A DNA stretch of 40,999 nt from an uncultured Oscillospiraceae bacterium (GTDB lineage: Bacteria > Bacillota > Clostridia > Oscillospirales > Ruminococcaceae). Location of the stretch: positions 1-40,999 of the forward strand of contig CAJTTH010000016.1 in the NCBI GenBank assembly GCA_910579125.1, read 5' to 3'. A program made the translations under genes and the position numbers. The stretch's first letter is position 1; each line of letters begins with the position of its first letter. The notes under the pieces were generated by a model. It saw nothing but the letters and a program-made list of their open reading frames with translations. It did not search any database and was not told where the DNA came from. Positions 1 through 7,626 of this stretch are shown here, piece after piece.

Positions 1-1185
1 GAAACTTTCAATTCCCTCTTTTCGACACATATTGAAGAGCAGCTGAAAGTCATTCTCGGTGTACCAATGAACGTCGAGATCATAATTGACGAAAGTTTAT
101 CGGTTCAAAAGCCTACGATACCCGATACTATCATATCTAATTCCGAACCTGTAAGCATTATCGACAAAAAAATGACTTATACGTTCGACAACTTTATTGT
201 CGGTCCGTCGAATAATCTGGCGTTCGCCGCGGCAAAGGCTGTCTCAAAAAAGCAGCACGAAAAGTATAATCCGCTGTTTATCTACGGCGATTCGGGACTT
301 GGAAAGACACATCTGCTCTCGGCTATCGAAAGCGAGATGAAGTCCAACTTCCCCGGGATCAACATTATATATATCCCCGCCGAGACCTTTACAAACGAGT
401 TTCTGCATTCCATTTCCGCAAACAACGTGGAGGTATTCGACGAGAAATACAGAAGCGCGGACGCTCTGCTTATTGACGATATACAATTTATCGCGGGTAA
501 AGAACAGACCGAGGAGAAATTCTTCCACATATTCAACGAGCTGTATAATCAGAATAAGGTCATCGTGCTCACCTCGGATAGACCCGCAAAGGAGATAAAG
601 TCCATTTCGGACAGATTGAGGACACGCTTCTCGAGCGGTCTTGCCGCCGACGTAAAGCCTCCGGAGTACGAAACAAGGCTCGCAATCATTCAGCGAAAGG
701 CGGAGCTGCTGCATTTCAATATCTCAGAGGACGTTATTGATTACATTGCGACAAAGCTCAAATCCAATATCCGTCAGATAGAGGGAGTGGTAACAAAGCT
801 GAACGCTTTGTATACGGTTTCTCAAGTCAAGCCGACGATCGCGGTTGCGCAGAACGTCATTAAGGATATAGTCACCGATCACCAGCCTATCCCCGTGACC
901 GTTGACAAGATAATCGGAGAGGTCGCCAAAATATACAACGTTGAACCGGATGAAATGCGCTCCCAGCGCCGCACCGCAAATATATCGCAGGCGCGCAAGG
1001 TCGCTATCTATGTGATACAGGAGGTCACCGGTCTGCCATATGAAGCGATAGGTCAGGAGTTTAACGGACGAGACCATTCCACCGTCGTATACGCCATAAA
1101 GTCCGTCAAAGAGGAAATGGAACGCGACAGCGGTTTCCGCTCGATAGTCGAAGATATCATTAAAAATATCAAGACAAACCAATAG
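1..1185 (+). CDS. dnaA: Chromosomal replication initiator DnaA (5' truncated)
   Basis: DnaA binds DnaA boxes at oriC, oligomerises with ATP and melts the origin. The reading frame is open from base 1, so the start lies upstream; 394 residues are visible against about 440-450 for the family. The first codons look like the end of domain I, followed by a short linker domain II. Domain III (AAA+) begins near base 175, with Walker A GDSGLGKT at about 286-309 and Walker B LLIDDIQF at about 466-489. Domain IV, the helix-turn-helix DNA-binding domain, ends with the DnaA signature GRDHSTVVYA near 1069-1098; Ser stands where Thr is commonest, a normal variant. It is followed by a gene-free stretch and dnaN, the classic Firmicute origin order. 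Confidence 0.98.
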   Translation, partial: ETFNSLFSTHIEEQLKVILGVPMNVEIIIDESLSVQKPTIPDTIISNSEPVSIIDKKMTYTFDNFIVGPSNNLAFAAAKAVSKKQHEKYNPLFIYGDSGLGKTHLLSAIESEMKSNFPGINIIYIPAETFTNEFLHSISANNVEVFDEKYRSADALLIDDIQFIAGKEQTEEKFFHIFNELYNQNKVIVLTSDRPAKEIKSISDRLRTRFSSGLAADVKPPEYETRLAIIQRKAELLHFNISEDVIDYIATKLKSNIRQIEGVVTKLNALYTVSQVKPTIAVAQNVIKDIVTDHQPIPVTVDKIIGEVAKIYNVEPDEMRSQRRTANISQARKVAIYVIQEVTGLPYEAIGQEFNGRDHSTVVYAIKSVKEEMERDSGFRSIVEDIIKNIKTNQ

Positions 1186-1322
1186 CTTTTTAACGGAGTA
1201 TTCAACGTTATTTAACAGACTTAACAACAGAGAAAAAGATTTAAACTTTTTAAGAAATTCTCTACAAAGCCGCGTTAAAAATTTTGAATACCCGAGGGCT
1301 TACGGGACAAGGACTCGGGATA

Positions 1323-1380
1323 TTTTCCACTGTTTCAACCGCCCTTATTATTATTATTAAAATATAAAAAAAACTTTTTT
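1323..1380 (+). other. Candidate oriC unwinding element (DnaA box, GC cluster, DnaA-trio, AT-rich tract)
   Basis: The 358-bp gap between dnaA and dnaN (1186-1543) holds no gene. Within it, 1323-1331 reads TTTTCCACT, one mismatch from the relaxed DnaA box TTWTNCACA. A GC-rich cluster CCGCCC follows at 1339-1344, then five consecutive TTA triplets at 1345-1359, then an almost pure A/T tract to 1380. On the other strand the triplets read 3'-AAT-5', which fits the DnaA-trio consensus 3'-[G/A]A[T/A]-5' of the Bacillus basal unwinding system, in the same order and at the same dnaA-dnaN location. Just before it, CCCGAG (1291-1296) and CTCGGG (1314-1319) could form a small hairpin. I see nothing definite in 1381-1530. 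The box is weak and single; other boxes probably lie upstream of dnaA, outside the window. Confidence 0.55.
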
Positions 1381-1543
1381 GTTTTTTTTCTGCGATAAAA
1401 AAGGCGGCGAAGTGCCGTCGTCCGGAAAGAGCCGTCAATGCCGAACGAAAGCGCGACTTGCCGTTTGCCATTTGACGTTTACCGACGGACTACGGATACG
1501 CGGTCTGTATTATTGCCTGCAAAAGGAAAGGAGAATTTCAATT

Positions 1544-2644
1544 ATGAAATTCAGCTGCGCTAAAGATGTTATTCTTGAAGCTGTAACGACTACTTCAAAG
1601 GCAGCGTCGTCAAAATCGACGATTGCGGCGCTTGAGGGCGTTTTAATGGAGCTTGACAATAACGTTCTGTCAATTACGGGTTATAACCTTGAAATAGGTA
1701 TAAGAACGGAGATAACGGTCGAGAACGGCGAAAACGGCAGCACCGTCATCAACGCCAGAATGCTCTCCGATATTATAAGAAGAATGCCGTCGGGTACTCT
1801 CAATTTTGATATCAGCGAAAACAATATGGCAACTATTGTAAACGGAGCGTCGGAACTTTCTGTTATGTGTATGAGAGCGGACGAATATCCGCCCGTTCCG
1901 CAGGCGAATGTGGAACAGGGCTTTACTATGCCGCAGAAAACGCTCAAGAGCATGATAACCCAGACAAAATACGCGTGCGCCGTGACCGATACAAAACCTG
2001 CGCTTACGGGTTGTCTGTTTGAAATCGCGGAGAACGTTCTGAATGTTGTCGCGGTAGACGGCATCAGAATAGCGCTCCGCCGCGAGCCTATGACTTATGA
2101 GGATACAAAGTTTATTGTTCCCGCGAGAACGCTTGACGAGTTGGTTCACCTGCTTTCGGACGATAACGACAAAAACGTTACCGTAAGCATAGAGAAAAAT
2201 CAGATATCCTTTGAGATAGGCAGCTATACTATGATCTCGCGTCTTATTAACGGCGAGTTTATGGAGTACAAAAAGCATTTTCAGTGTGAGGAGAGCGTTT
2301 TTGCGGAGGTCAAGTGCCGCGAGATAATTGAGGTTCTCGACCGCACGATGCTGTTCATCAACGAGAAGAATAAGTCACCTGTTCGCTGTGAGTTCAACGG
2401 CGATTCGCTTACCGTAAGCTGCTCTACGTCTCTTGGTAAAATAAACGATAAAATAAACATTAAGTATAACGGAGAACCGATTACGATCGGCTTTAACGCT
2501 AAGTTTCTTCTGGACGCTTTCAAGGCTTCCGATTCGGACAGCGTAAAGCTGATACTTACAGGTTCGGCTGTGTCGCCTGTAATAATCGCTCCCATGGAGG
2601 GCAAGGAATTTACGTTCCTACTGCTCCCCATGCGTTTAAAGTAA
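1544..2644 (+). CDS. dnaN: DNA polymerase III beta subunit (sliding clamp)
   Basis: The ring-shaped dimeric clamp tethers the replicative polymerase to DNA. I place the start at the ATG at 1544, preceded by AAAGGAAAGGAG (about 1522-1533), which gives 366 residues, the usual clamp length. The open frame extends upstream to about 1379, but no start codon with a ribosome-binding site is found there. The N-terminus MKFSCAKDVILEAV and the pattern of three clamp domains are typical. The C-terminus ends LLPMRLK, a close match to the conserved LLPMR(L/T) tail. It sits directly downstream of dnaA and the putative unwinding region and is probably transcribed with yaaA, recF and remB. Confidence 0.97.
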   Translation: MKFSCAKDVILEAVTTTSKAASSKSTIAALEGVLMELDNNVLSITGYNLEIGIRTEITVENGENGSTVINARMLSDIIRRMPSGTLNFDISENNMATIVNGASELSVMCMRADEYPPVPQANVEQGFTMPQKTLKSMITQTKYACAVTDTKPALTGCLFEIAENVLNVVAVDGIRIALRREPMTYEDTKFIVPARTLDELVHLLSDDNDKNVTVSIEKNQISFEIGSYTMISRLINGEFMEYKKHFQCEESVFAEVKCREIIEVLDRTMLFINEKNKSPVRCEFNGDSLTVSCSTSLGKINDKINIKYNGEPITIGFNAKFLLDAFKASDSDSVKLILTGSAVSPVIIAPMEGKEFTFLLLPMRLK

Positions 2645-2685
2645 CATAATTTTGTCAATAACTATATTAAGGATAGGAGATAATT

Positions 2686-2952
2686 ATGGAAGAATTAAAG
2701 ATAACTACACCCTCGATAAAGCTGGATCAGCTCGTGAAGTTTTCGGGATTTACCGAGACGGGAGCAAAAGCTAAAATTCTGATAGATCTCGGCGAGTTCA
2801 GCGTAAACGGCGAATGCTGCACAAAGCGCGGCAAAAAGATTAAGCCGGGAGACGTTATCGAATTTAAAAACAAAAAGTACAAGGTAGTATTTGATGAGGA
2901 AACTGCCGCGGCGCTCGAAGCGGAAAAAGCGGCAGACGCCGACAAGGAATAA
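2686..2952 (+). CDS. yaaA: S4-domain RNA-binding protein YaaA
   Basis: A small 88-residue protein with an S4 RNA-binding fold: the TPSIKLDQLVKFSGFTETG start, the central I-D-L-G-E-F-x-V-N-G segment and K-x-R-G-K-K-I-K-P-G-D-V are the family hallmarks. It carries an acidic, alanine-rich C-terminal tail. YaaA proteins lie between dnaN and recF in most Firmicutes and are thought to bind RNA, possibly in ribosome assembly; the exact role is unsettled. The ribosome-binding site GGATAGGAG precedes the ATG. The stop codon overlaps the recF start by one base (TAATG), so the two are translationally coupled. Confidence 0.92.
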   Translation: MEELKITTPSIKLDQLVKFSGFTETGAKAKILIDLGEFSVNGECCTKRGKKIKPGDVIEFKNKKYKVVFDEETAAALEAEKAADADKE

Positions 2953-4079
2953 TGTATATCACAAAGCTGTATATACGCAATTTCCGCAATATAAAGGAAG
3001 CCGAGCTTGATCTTGACAAAAATCTGAATATTTTCGTCGGACGCAATGCCCAAGGCAAAACCAACCTCTGCGAGGCTGTTTCGGTTTGTCTGGGCGGCAG
3101 CTTCCGGCGCGTTCGTTTTTCACAGTATATTCCCGCCGACGATCCGAAAGCCGAAGTCGCGGTAAAGCTGTTTTTCCGTGATGATATTACAGATCGCGAA
3201 AATGTTATTGATTATACTATCAGTAAAAATAATGTATTGGTAAAGTACAACGGTATTAAAATGAAGGACGCTGCGGAATTATACGGAGTGTTAAAATATG
3301 TGGTTTTTATACCGGAACATCTTAATCTGATAAAGGGCTCTCCCGAATTGCGGCGCGATTATCTCGACGACGTTGCGCTTATGCAGACGAAAACGCACTT
3401 GAAAAAACTGTCGCGTTATAATAAGGGATTAAAGCAGCGTAACAATATACTGTCGTTCAACAGCGGCGATAAGCAAAGCGTTTTGGAGCAGCTTGCGGCA
3501 TGGAACGAGGTGCTTGCCGCAGAGGGAATTAACGTGACCTACGGACGGCTGAAGTACTTTTCGTTTCTGAAAAAATGTGCTGCGGGAATATATTCGGAGC
3601 TTTCAAACGGTTTGGAAAAGCTCACAATGGAGTATATAAGTTCTGTTTTTAAAACGGACAGTATAAATTTTGATGATATAGATGAATTGTATAAGCAATA
3701 TATCTCTGCTCTTGAAAACAATCTCGAAGCGGAAATGAAGCTGCACTATACACTTTCGGGAGTTCACCGCGACGATGTGAACTTTTTTATTAACGGAATG
3801 GCGGCGCGGGATTTCGCGTCACAAGGGCAGGTGAGGAGTATTGCGCTGGCGCTGAAATTATCCGAGGCTGAAATAATCCGCCGCAAAAACAAGACCTATC
3901 CGGTCATTATTCTGGACGATATTTTAAGCGAGCTGGATTGTGTAAGACGGGATTTTGTAATTCACAATATTGAAAAATCACAGGTTTTTATTACTTGTTG
4001 TAATATAGATGACCTCTCGTCATTGGACGGAGGAAAGGTCTGGACTGCCGACAAGGGTACGTTTACGGAAGTGAGATGA
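2952..4079 (+). CDS. recF: DNA replication and repair protein RecF
   Basis: RecF, an SMC-like ATPase, works with RecO and RecR to load RecA at gapped DNA. The 375-residue protein has the normal length. The N-terminus MYITKLYIRNFRNIKEAEL is standard, Walker A is GRNAQGKTN (residues about 30-38), the ABC-type signature region contains ASQGQVRSIALALKL (near 289-303), and Walker B is VIILDDILSELD. The start overlaps the yaaA stop by one base. remB follows after four bases, so yaaA-recF-remB form one transcription unit. Nothing unusual is visible. Confidence 0.97.
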   Translation: MYITKLYIRNFRNIKEAELDLDKNLNIFVGRNAQGKTNLCEAVSVCLGGSFRRVRFSQYIPADDPKAEVAVKLFFRDDITDRENVIDYTISKNNVLVKYNGIKMKDAAELYGVLKYVVFIPEHLNLIKGSPELRRDYLDDVALMQTKTHLKKLSRYNKGLKQRNNILSFNSGDKQSVLEQLAAWNEVLAAEGINVTYGRLKYFSFLKKCAAGIYSELSNGLEKLTMEYISSVFKTDSINFDDIDELYKQYISALENNLEAEMKLHYTLSGVHRDDVNFFINGMAARDFASQGQVRSIALALKLSEAEIIRRKNKTYPVIILDDILSELDCVRRDFVIHNIEKSQVFITCCNIDDLSSLDGGKVWTADKGTFTEVR

Positions 4080-4083
4080 CGAT

Positions 4084-4323
4084 ATGTTTCTTTTTTTGGG
4101 CGGGGATATTTCGGTGCGCTCCAACGAGATTGTCGGGATATTCGATATTGAGGAATGTTCGGTCAGCCGAATAACCGCCGACTTCCTTAACACTTGTCAG
4201 AAAAACGGACGAATAGTCAACGTTTCGGAGGATATGCCGAAAAGTTTTATTGTAACGGAAAATAAAACTTATATTTCTAATGTTTCGCACAGTACAATAG
4301 TAAAGCGGAACAAAAAAGAATAG
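4084..4323 (+). CDS. remB: DUF370 regulator, RemB/YaaB-like
   Basis: A 79-residue protein of the DUF370 family. It begins MFLFLGGDISVRSNEIVGIF, the conserved N-terminus of RemB/YaaB. In Bacillus subtilis, RemA and RemB act on extracellular-matrix and osmoprotection genes, with RemA binding DNA as a ring-forming protein; RemB has the same fold and lies between recF and gyrB, exactly as here. The start is four bases after recF, with the Shine-Dalgarno sequence inside the recF end (GAAGTGAG). Target genes cannot be read from this window. Confidence 0.85.
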   Translation: MFLFLGGDISVRSNEIVGIFDIEECSVSRITADFLNTCQKNGRIVNVSEDMPKSFIVTENKTYISNVSHSTIVKRNKKE

Positions 4324-4339
4324 TATGTTTGGTGGATAA

Positions 4340-5344
4340 ATGAAATTAAAGGTGATAAGCTCAATAGTCAAAGCGGGTGTTTTTGTTGTCGGCGGCTTGG
4401 CTGTGGTATTGGTTGCGGCGGAAAATTTGTACTTGGAGAAAAGTGCCGAGACTTTTGCGGGTTCTGTTCCGAATACAAGCGCCGCAGTCTCGGAGAGTAC
4501 CTCAGATATCCCGTCGGAAAGCGATAACAAAACTTCGGCAGTATATCCAGATCAAAGTTCGGTGCAGTCGAGCTGTTCCGTGTCGACGGAAATGAGAGCC
4601 GAACCTCCGACGTCCTCCGAAACAGAACCTTCGTACTCTTCGCAATTATCGTCCGAGAGCAAGTCGGCAAGCTTGTCAACTTGCTTTGGCGAACGGACAA
4701 GCATTGTTTCCGCAAACATTTCAACGACCTCGACAAATACGTCCGTATCTCCGTCAAGTCAAATTGTATCGTCAACCTCCGAATCAAGCGCACCCGAATC
4801 CTCATCAATTTTTGAACCGAGTACGGCACATTCTTCGGTATCTTCATCAGGTTCTGAAAAATCCTCAACCTCAACAAGTACGACAGAATCCTCGTCAAGT
4901 ATTGTGACAAGTACGACAAGTTCTTCTGCATCTTCGTCAAGTTCAAGCAAATCCTCAACCTCGACAGGTATGCCCAATCCCCCGTCAAGTGTTGTAACAA
5001 GTACGGTAAGTTCTTCAATATCTTCGTCAAGTTCAACCGTATCCTCAACTTCAACAAGCGCACCCTTATCTTCGTCAGCGTCCGAGCCGCCGCCCGTACA
5101 GTCGACCGACGTGTCAACCGATGACGCGTCGCTTACCGAACCGGACGAGCCCGATATTGTCAACATAAACACGGCGTCCTCGGAGGAGCTGCAAACGCTC
5201 TGGGGAATAGGCGAGGACAAATCCGCGGCGATAATCGAATACCGCGAGCGTTACGGCGATTTTGTCAACATTCATGACATAAAACGTGTCAGCGGGATAG
5301 ACGAGATAATATTTGAGGCTATCCATGATTATATTACGGTATAA
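4340..5344 (+). CDS. Membrane-anchored serine-rich protein with ComEA-like helix-hairpin-helix domain
   Basis: The 334-residue protein has three parts. Residues about 5-28 form one hydrophobic segment (VISSIVKAGVFVVGGLAVVL), a membrane anchor or uncleaved signal. Residues about 35-270 are a low-complexity Ser/Thr/Pro linker, partly built from a 90-bp tandem repeat. Residues about 273-334 are a double helix-hairpin-helix DNA-binding domain: VNINTASSEELQTLWGIG, then GDFVNIHDIKRVSGI. This is the ComEA layout (anchor, flexible linker, DNA-binding tip), and ComEA receives incoming DNA at the cell surface in competence. The linker is far longer than in Bacillus ComEA and there are no comEB/comEC neighbours, so the competence role is an inference. 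A terminator follows directly. Confidence 0.8.
   Translation: MKLKVISSIVKAGVFVVGGLAVVLVAAENLYLEKSAETFAGSVPNTSAAVSESTSDIPSESDNKTSAVYPDQSSVQSSCSVSTEMRAEPPTSSETEPSYSSQLSSESKSASLSTCFGERTSIVSANISTTSTNTSVSPSSQIVSSTSESSAPESSSIFEPSTAHSSVSSSGSEKSSTSTSTTESSSSIVTSTTSSSASSSSSSKSSTSTGMPNPPSSVVTSTVSSSISSSSSTVSSTSTSAPLSSSASEPPPVQSTDVSTDDASLTEPDEPDIVNINTASSEELQTLWGIGEDKSAAIIEYRERYGDFVNIHDIKRVSGIDEIIFEAIHDYITV
4766..5080 (+). repeat. 90-bp coding minisatellite in the Ser-rich linker
   Basis: Tandem units start at 4766 (93 bp, most diverged), 4859 (90 bp), 4949 (90 bp) and 5039 (partial, about 42 bp). The two central copies share blocks such as AAATCCTCAACCTC at the start and ATCTTCGTCAAGTTCAA near the end. 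Each unit encodes about 30 residues dominated by Ser and Thr. Unit length is a multiple of three, so copy-number change would lengthen or shorten the linker without breaking the frame. The copies have diverged by many substitutions, so this is not a freshly expanded array. Confidence 0.8.
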
Positions 5345-5378
5345 AAATTCCCGAAAGGTGAATGCCTTTCGGGATTTT
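5345..5378 (+). terminator. Bidirectional rho-independent terminator
   Basis: The stem TCCCGAAAGG (5349-5358) pairs perfectly with CCTTTCGGGA (5365-5374) around a six-base loop. It is followed by TTTT on the plus strand and, on the minus strand, by a T-run complementary to 5343-5347. It lies between the stop of the ComEA-like gene and the convergent DUF2339-like gene and can serve both. Confidence 0.9.
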
Positions 5379-5379
5379 G

Positions 5380-7404
5380 TTATTTGTTGTTTTCTTTCAG
5401 CTTCTTTTCCGCAATACCGTAACCGAACGCGATACAAAGCAGCGTTATACCGAAGCCGATAAACAGCAGCGTTCTGCCCATATCGTTGATATTGGAGAAG
5501 TCGAACAGAAACAGCTTAGCCGAGGAGAGAAGCGCGAGCGCCAGACCGAAGTAACGCAGCAGTGCGTTCAGCCGCTTAAAGCCGATAACTATCCAGATCG
5601 CCGCGGTAACAATATAAATTATGCTGATTATAAAGCTGGTGAACGTTACAAAATCATTAGTACCGAGTATAGTGGTGAGCGACAAAAGCGCGTATCCCGA
5701 AACGATAAGTCCGACCGCCTTTGTGAATTTCGGAGCCCTTTTCTGAATTTGAAGCGCCATATCCAGTACCGGCAGCACCGAAGCGGCGTTTACAGCGATT
5801 GTTGCGATAACAGCGGCAAGTCCAAGCTCGTATTTGCCGATCATTCCGTTGATATAATTTACGTTGTTTGCGGTTAAAAGGCAAATAAAGCCTATTCCGT
5901 AAAAAATAAACGACGATATCATTGCGAGCTTTTTCATATATTTCAGCTTGCCCGCGACAAATCCGAGAATGAGCCAAGGCACTGTACACAGCAGCGAGGA
6001 AAATGCAATGCGTTCAGCCGCGTTATTCCATAATTCTCTCGCTATAATAAGATTGGTGATGTAACGAGTTATCAGATTTGAACAGACTATTCCCGTATTA
6101 AGCAGTACTGCGAATGTGTATGCGCGGAAAAACGAGGTGTCGTGCTTCTTTTTTGCGATATACACAGCCATAATCCCAAACCACAGTATAAGATTTACGA
6201 TTATTGCGAACAGTCCGCCGCCAGAAAGTTCGACTGTGAACAGCACTCCGAGGAACACAAGCTCCGCGAAAGCGGCGATAGCGGCTCCCCAGCCGATGAA
6301 AAGTCTGCGGTTATATATAAGTCCTGCGATAAGCGCCGCCGCTCCGAAAATATGCATAGCCGCGTATCGTATTACAAGTTCACCGAAGAAACCGAACAGC
6401 GAGAAAAATACTGTTATAAATATAAAGTTGAACAAAACGTTCGCCGCCGCGCAGTCGTCGCCGAAGCGCAGAGATATGCCGATAACGATTATCGTGAAGA
6501 TAACGCCTAAGGTGAGCATGGCGATACCTGCGGTAAGCTCCGACGCGTTAATGCTTAAGCACGAGTTCCCGAAAAGTATGGTAAAGCCGAGCATAATGCA
6601 GATAAGCACGGTCTCGGCGGCAGTGAGCTTTCCGTTTTCTTGAGCCGCGTTGAGTATCAGACCTCCGACATAGCACATTGAACAGCATATAATAAACAGA
6701 ACGATAACGAATGCTTTCGCCCAGCTGAAGACCGTATTCAGACTTCCCGAGACCGCGTCGAGTAGCAGCGTTTCGATGACCGCCGTTATTATGCCGATAA
6801 CGTATGCGGCATTATAGCTGTTTTTACGCGCGATTATCGCCGCGGCACAGTGGACGACGGTAAAGTATACGGCTGCGGCGCAAAGCGAGGTCATCTCCAT
6901 TCCGACGAATATCGGCAGCACGGAAAAAAGCGTTGTGACGATAAGCAGTCCCTGCGATTTATAGCGCGCCGAGAGCAGCATTCCGACCGCAGCCGCTCCA
7001 AGTCCTATGCCGATAGAGTCGATGCTTCTCAACAATCCGAAGCCGTGATATCCGATAAGCGAACAGATGAACAGCTCGGCGACCCCTCCGAAGATAAGCG
7101 CGTTTGCAAATACTATTGAGCCTTTACGGTAAAACAGCTCGCCCGCCGCCAGCATGATAAAGCCGAGCAGTATGACCATGGTCATCCGTATCCCGATGTG
7201 TATAAATCCCTCCGATGCCGCGGAAAACGCGATAACGCCGATAATTATAAATATAACGCCGATCTTGCTGAGAAGATTTATTCCGACAAACATCTCCCCG
7301 CCCGAAACCGCGCCTTTTTTCTGAGAAACGGGTTGAGTCGGCTGCGGATATTGTTGCTGATATTGAGGATATCCTTGACTGCTGTGATTATTGGGATCGT
7401 TCAT
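5380..7404 (-). CDS. DUF2339-like polytopic membrane protein
   Basis: A 674-residue protein with a short hydrophilic Gln/Pro/Tyr-rich N-terminus (residues 1-40) followed by hydrophobic helices nearly to the end, roughly twenty or more, in the regular spacing seen in DUF2339 proteins. The stretch GINLLSKIGVIFIIIGVIAF at about residue 41-60 resembles the conserved start of that family, whose function is unknown. No catalytic motif was recognised. The start has AAAGGAG six bases upstream and a good sigma-A promoter at 7447-7475. It is the only reverse-strand gene among the origin-side housekeeping genes up to 10 kb and has its own promoter and terminator. Confidence 0.75.
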   Translation of the reverse strand: MNDPNNHSSQGYPQYQQQYPQPTQPVSQKKGAVSGGEMFVGINLLSKIGVIFIIIGVIAFSAASEGFIHIGIRMTMVILLGFIMLAAGELFYRKGSIVFANALIFGGVAELFICSLIGYHGFGLLRSIDSIGIGLGAAAVGMLLSARYKSQGLLIVTTLFSVLPIFVGMEMTSLCAAAVYFTVVHCAAAIIARKNSYNAAYVIGIITAVIETLLLDAVSGSLNTVFSWAKAFVIVLFIICCSMCYVGGLILNAAQENGKLTAAETVLICIMLGFTILFGNSCLSINASELTAGIAMLTLGVIFTIIVIGISLRFGDDCAAANVLFNFIFITVFFSLFGFFGELVIRYAAMHIFGAAALIAGLIYNRRLFIGWGAAIAAFAELVFLGVLFTVELSGGGLFAIIVNLILWFGIMAVYIAKKKHDTSFFRAYTFAVLLNTGIVCSNLITRYITNLIIARELWNNAAERIAFSSLLCTVPWLILGFVAGKLKYMKKLAMISSFIFYGIGFICLLTANNVNYINGMIGKYELGLAAVIATIAVNAASVLPVLDMALQIQKRAPKFTKAVGLIVSGYALLSLTTILGTNDFVTFTSFIISIIYIVTAAIWIVIGFKRLNALLRYFGLALALLSSAKLFLFDFSNINDMGRTLLFIGFGITLLCIAFGYGIAEKKLKENNK

Positions 7405-7446
7405 ATAAACTCCTTTTCCTTTGAAAACGCATATCTTTACACTTTA

Positions 7447-7475
7447 ATTATATCATACAATACCGTATAATTCAA
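7447..7475 (-). promoter_or_regulatory. Sigma-A promoter of the DUF2339-like gene
   Basis: Read on the minus strand, TTGAAT (7475-7470) and TATAAT (7452-7447) are separated by 17 bases. It lies 43 bases upstream of the start codon and faces away from the secDF promoter about 50 bp further along. Confidence 0.8.
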
Positions 7476-7525
7476 GCAAAAAATATTTTTTCAGAAAAAA
7501 TACATATTAAAAACGCAAATAGCTC

Positions 7526-7554
7526 TTGACTATTTTACCGATTTGTATTATAAT
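7526..7554 (+). promoter_or_regulatory. Sigma-A promoter of secDF
   Basis: TTGACT (7526-7531) and a perfect TATAAT (7549-7554) are separated by 17 bases. This is one of the best promoter matches in the window, located 72 bases upstream of the chosen secDF start. Confidence 0.85.
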
Positions 7555-7626
7555 AAATAGATGTAGATTATAAAATGGCAGTGTATGCCATTCACAATTC
7601 ACAAAAAGGAACGGAGTGAAAAACAT

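Noticed and set aside
1379..1543. N-terminal extension of dnaN by 55 codons
   Set aside because: No start codon with a ribosome-binding site, and the extension does not resemble clamp proteins; the ATG at 1544 has a strong site and gives normal length.
4766..5080. Could the regular repeats be a CRISPR array?
   Set aside because: The units are 90 bp, in frame within a gene and diverged throughout; there are no identical repeats separated by unique spacers and no cas genes.
4368..5117. Long minus-strand open frame (249 codons) opposite the Ser-rich gene, plus plus-strand frames inside it
   Set aside because: These are by-products of the repetitive TCN/ACN codons; the predicted peptides are Arg/Leu or Gln/Pro repeats without a ribosome-binding site.
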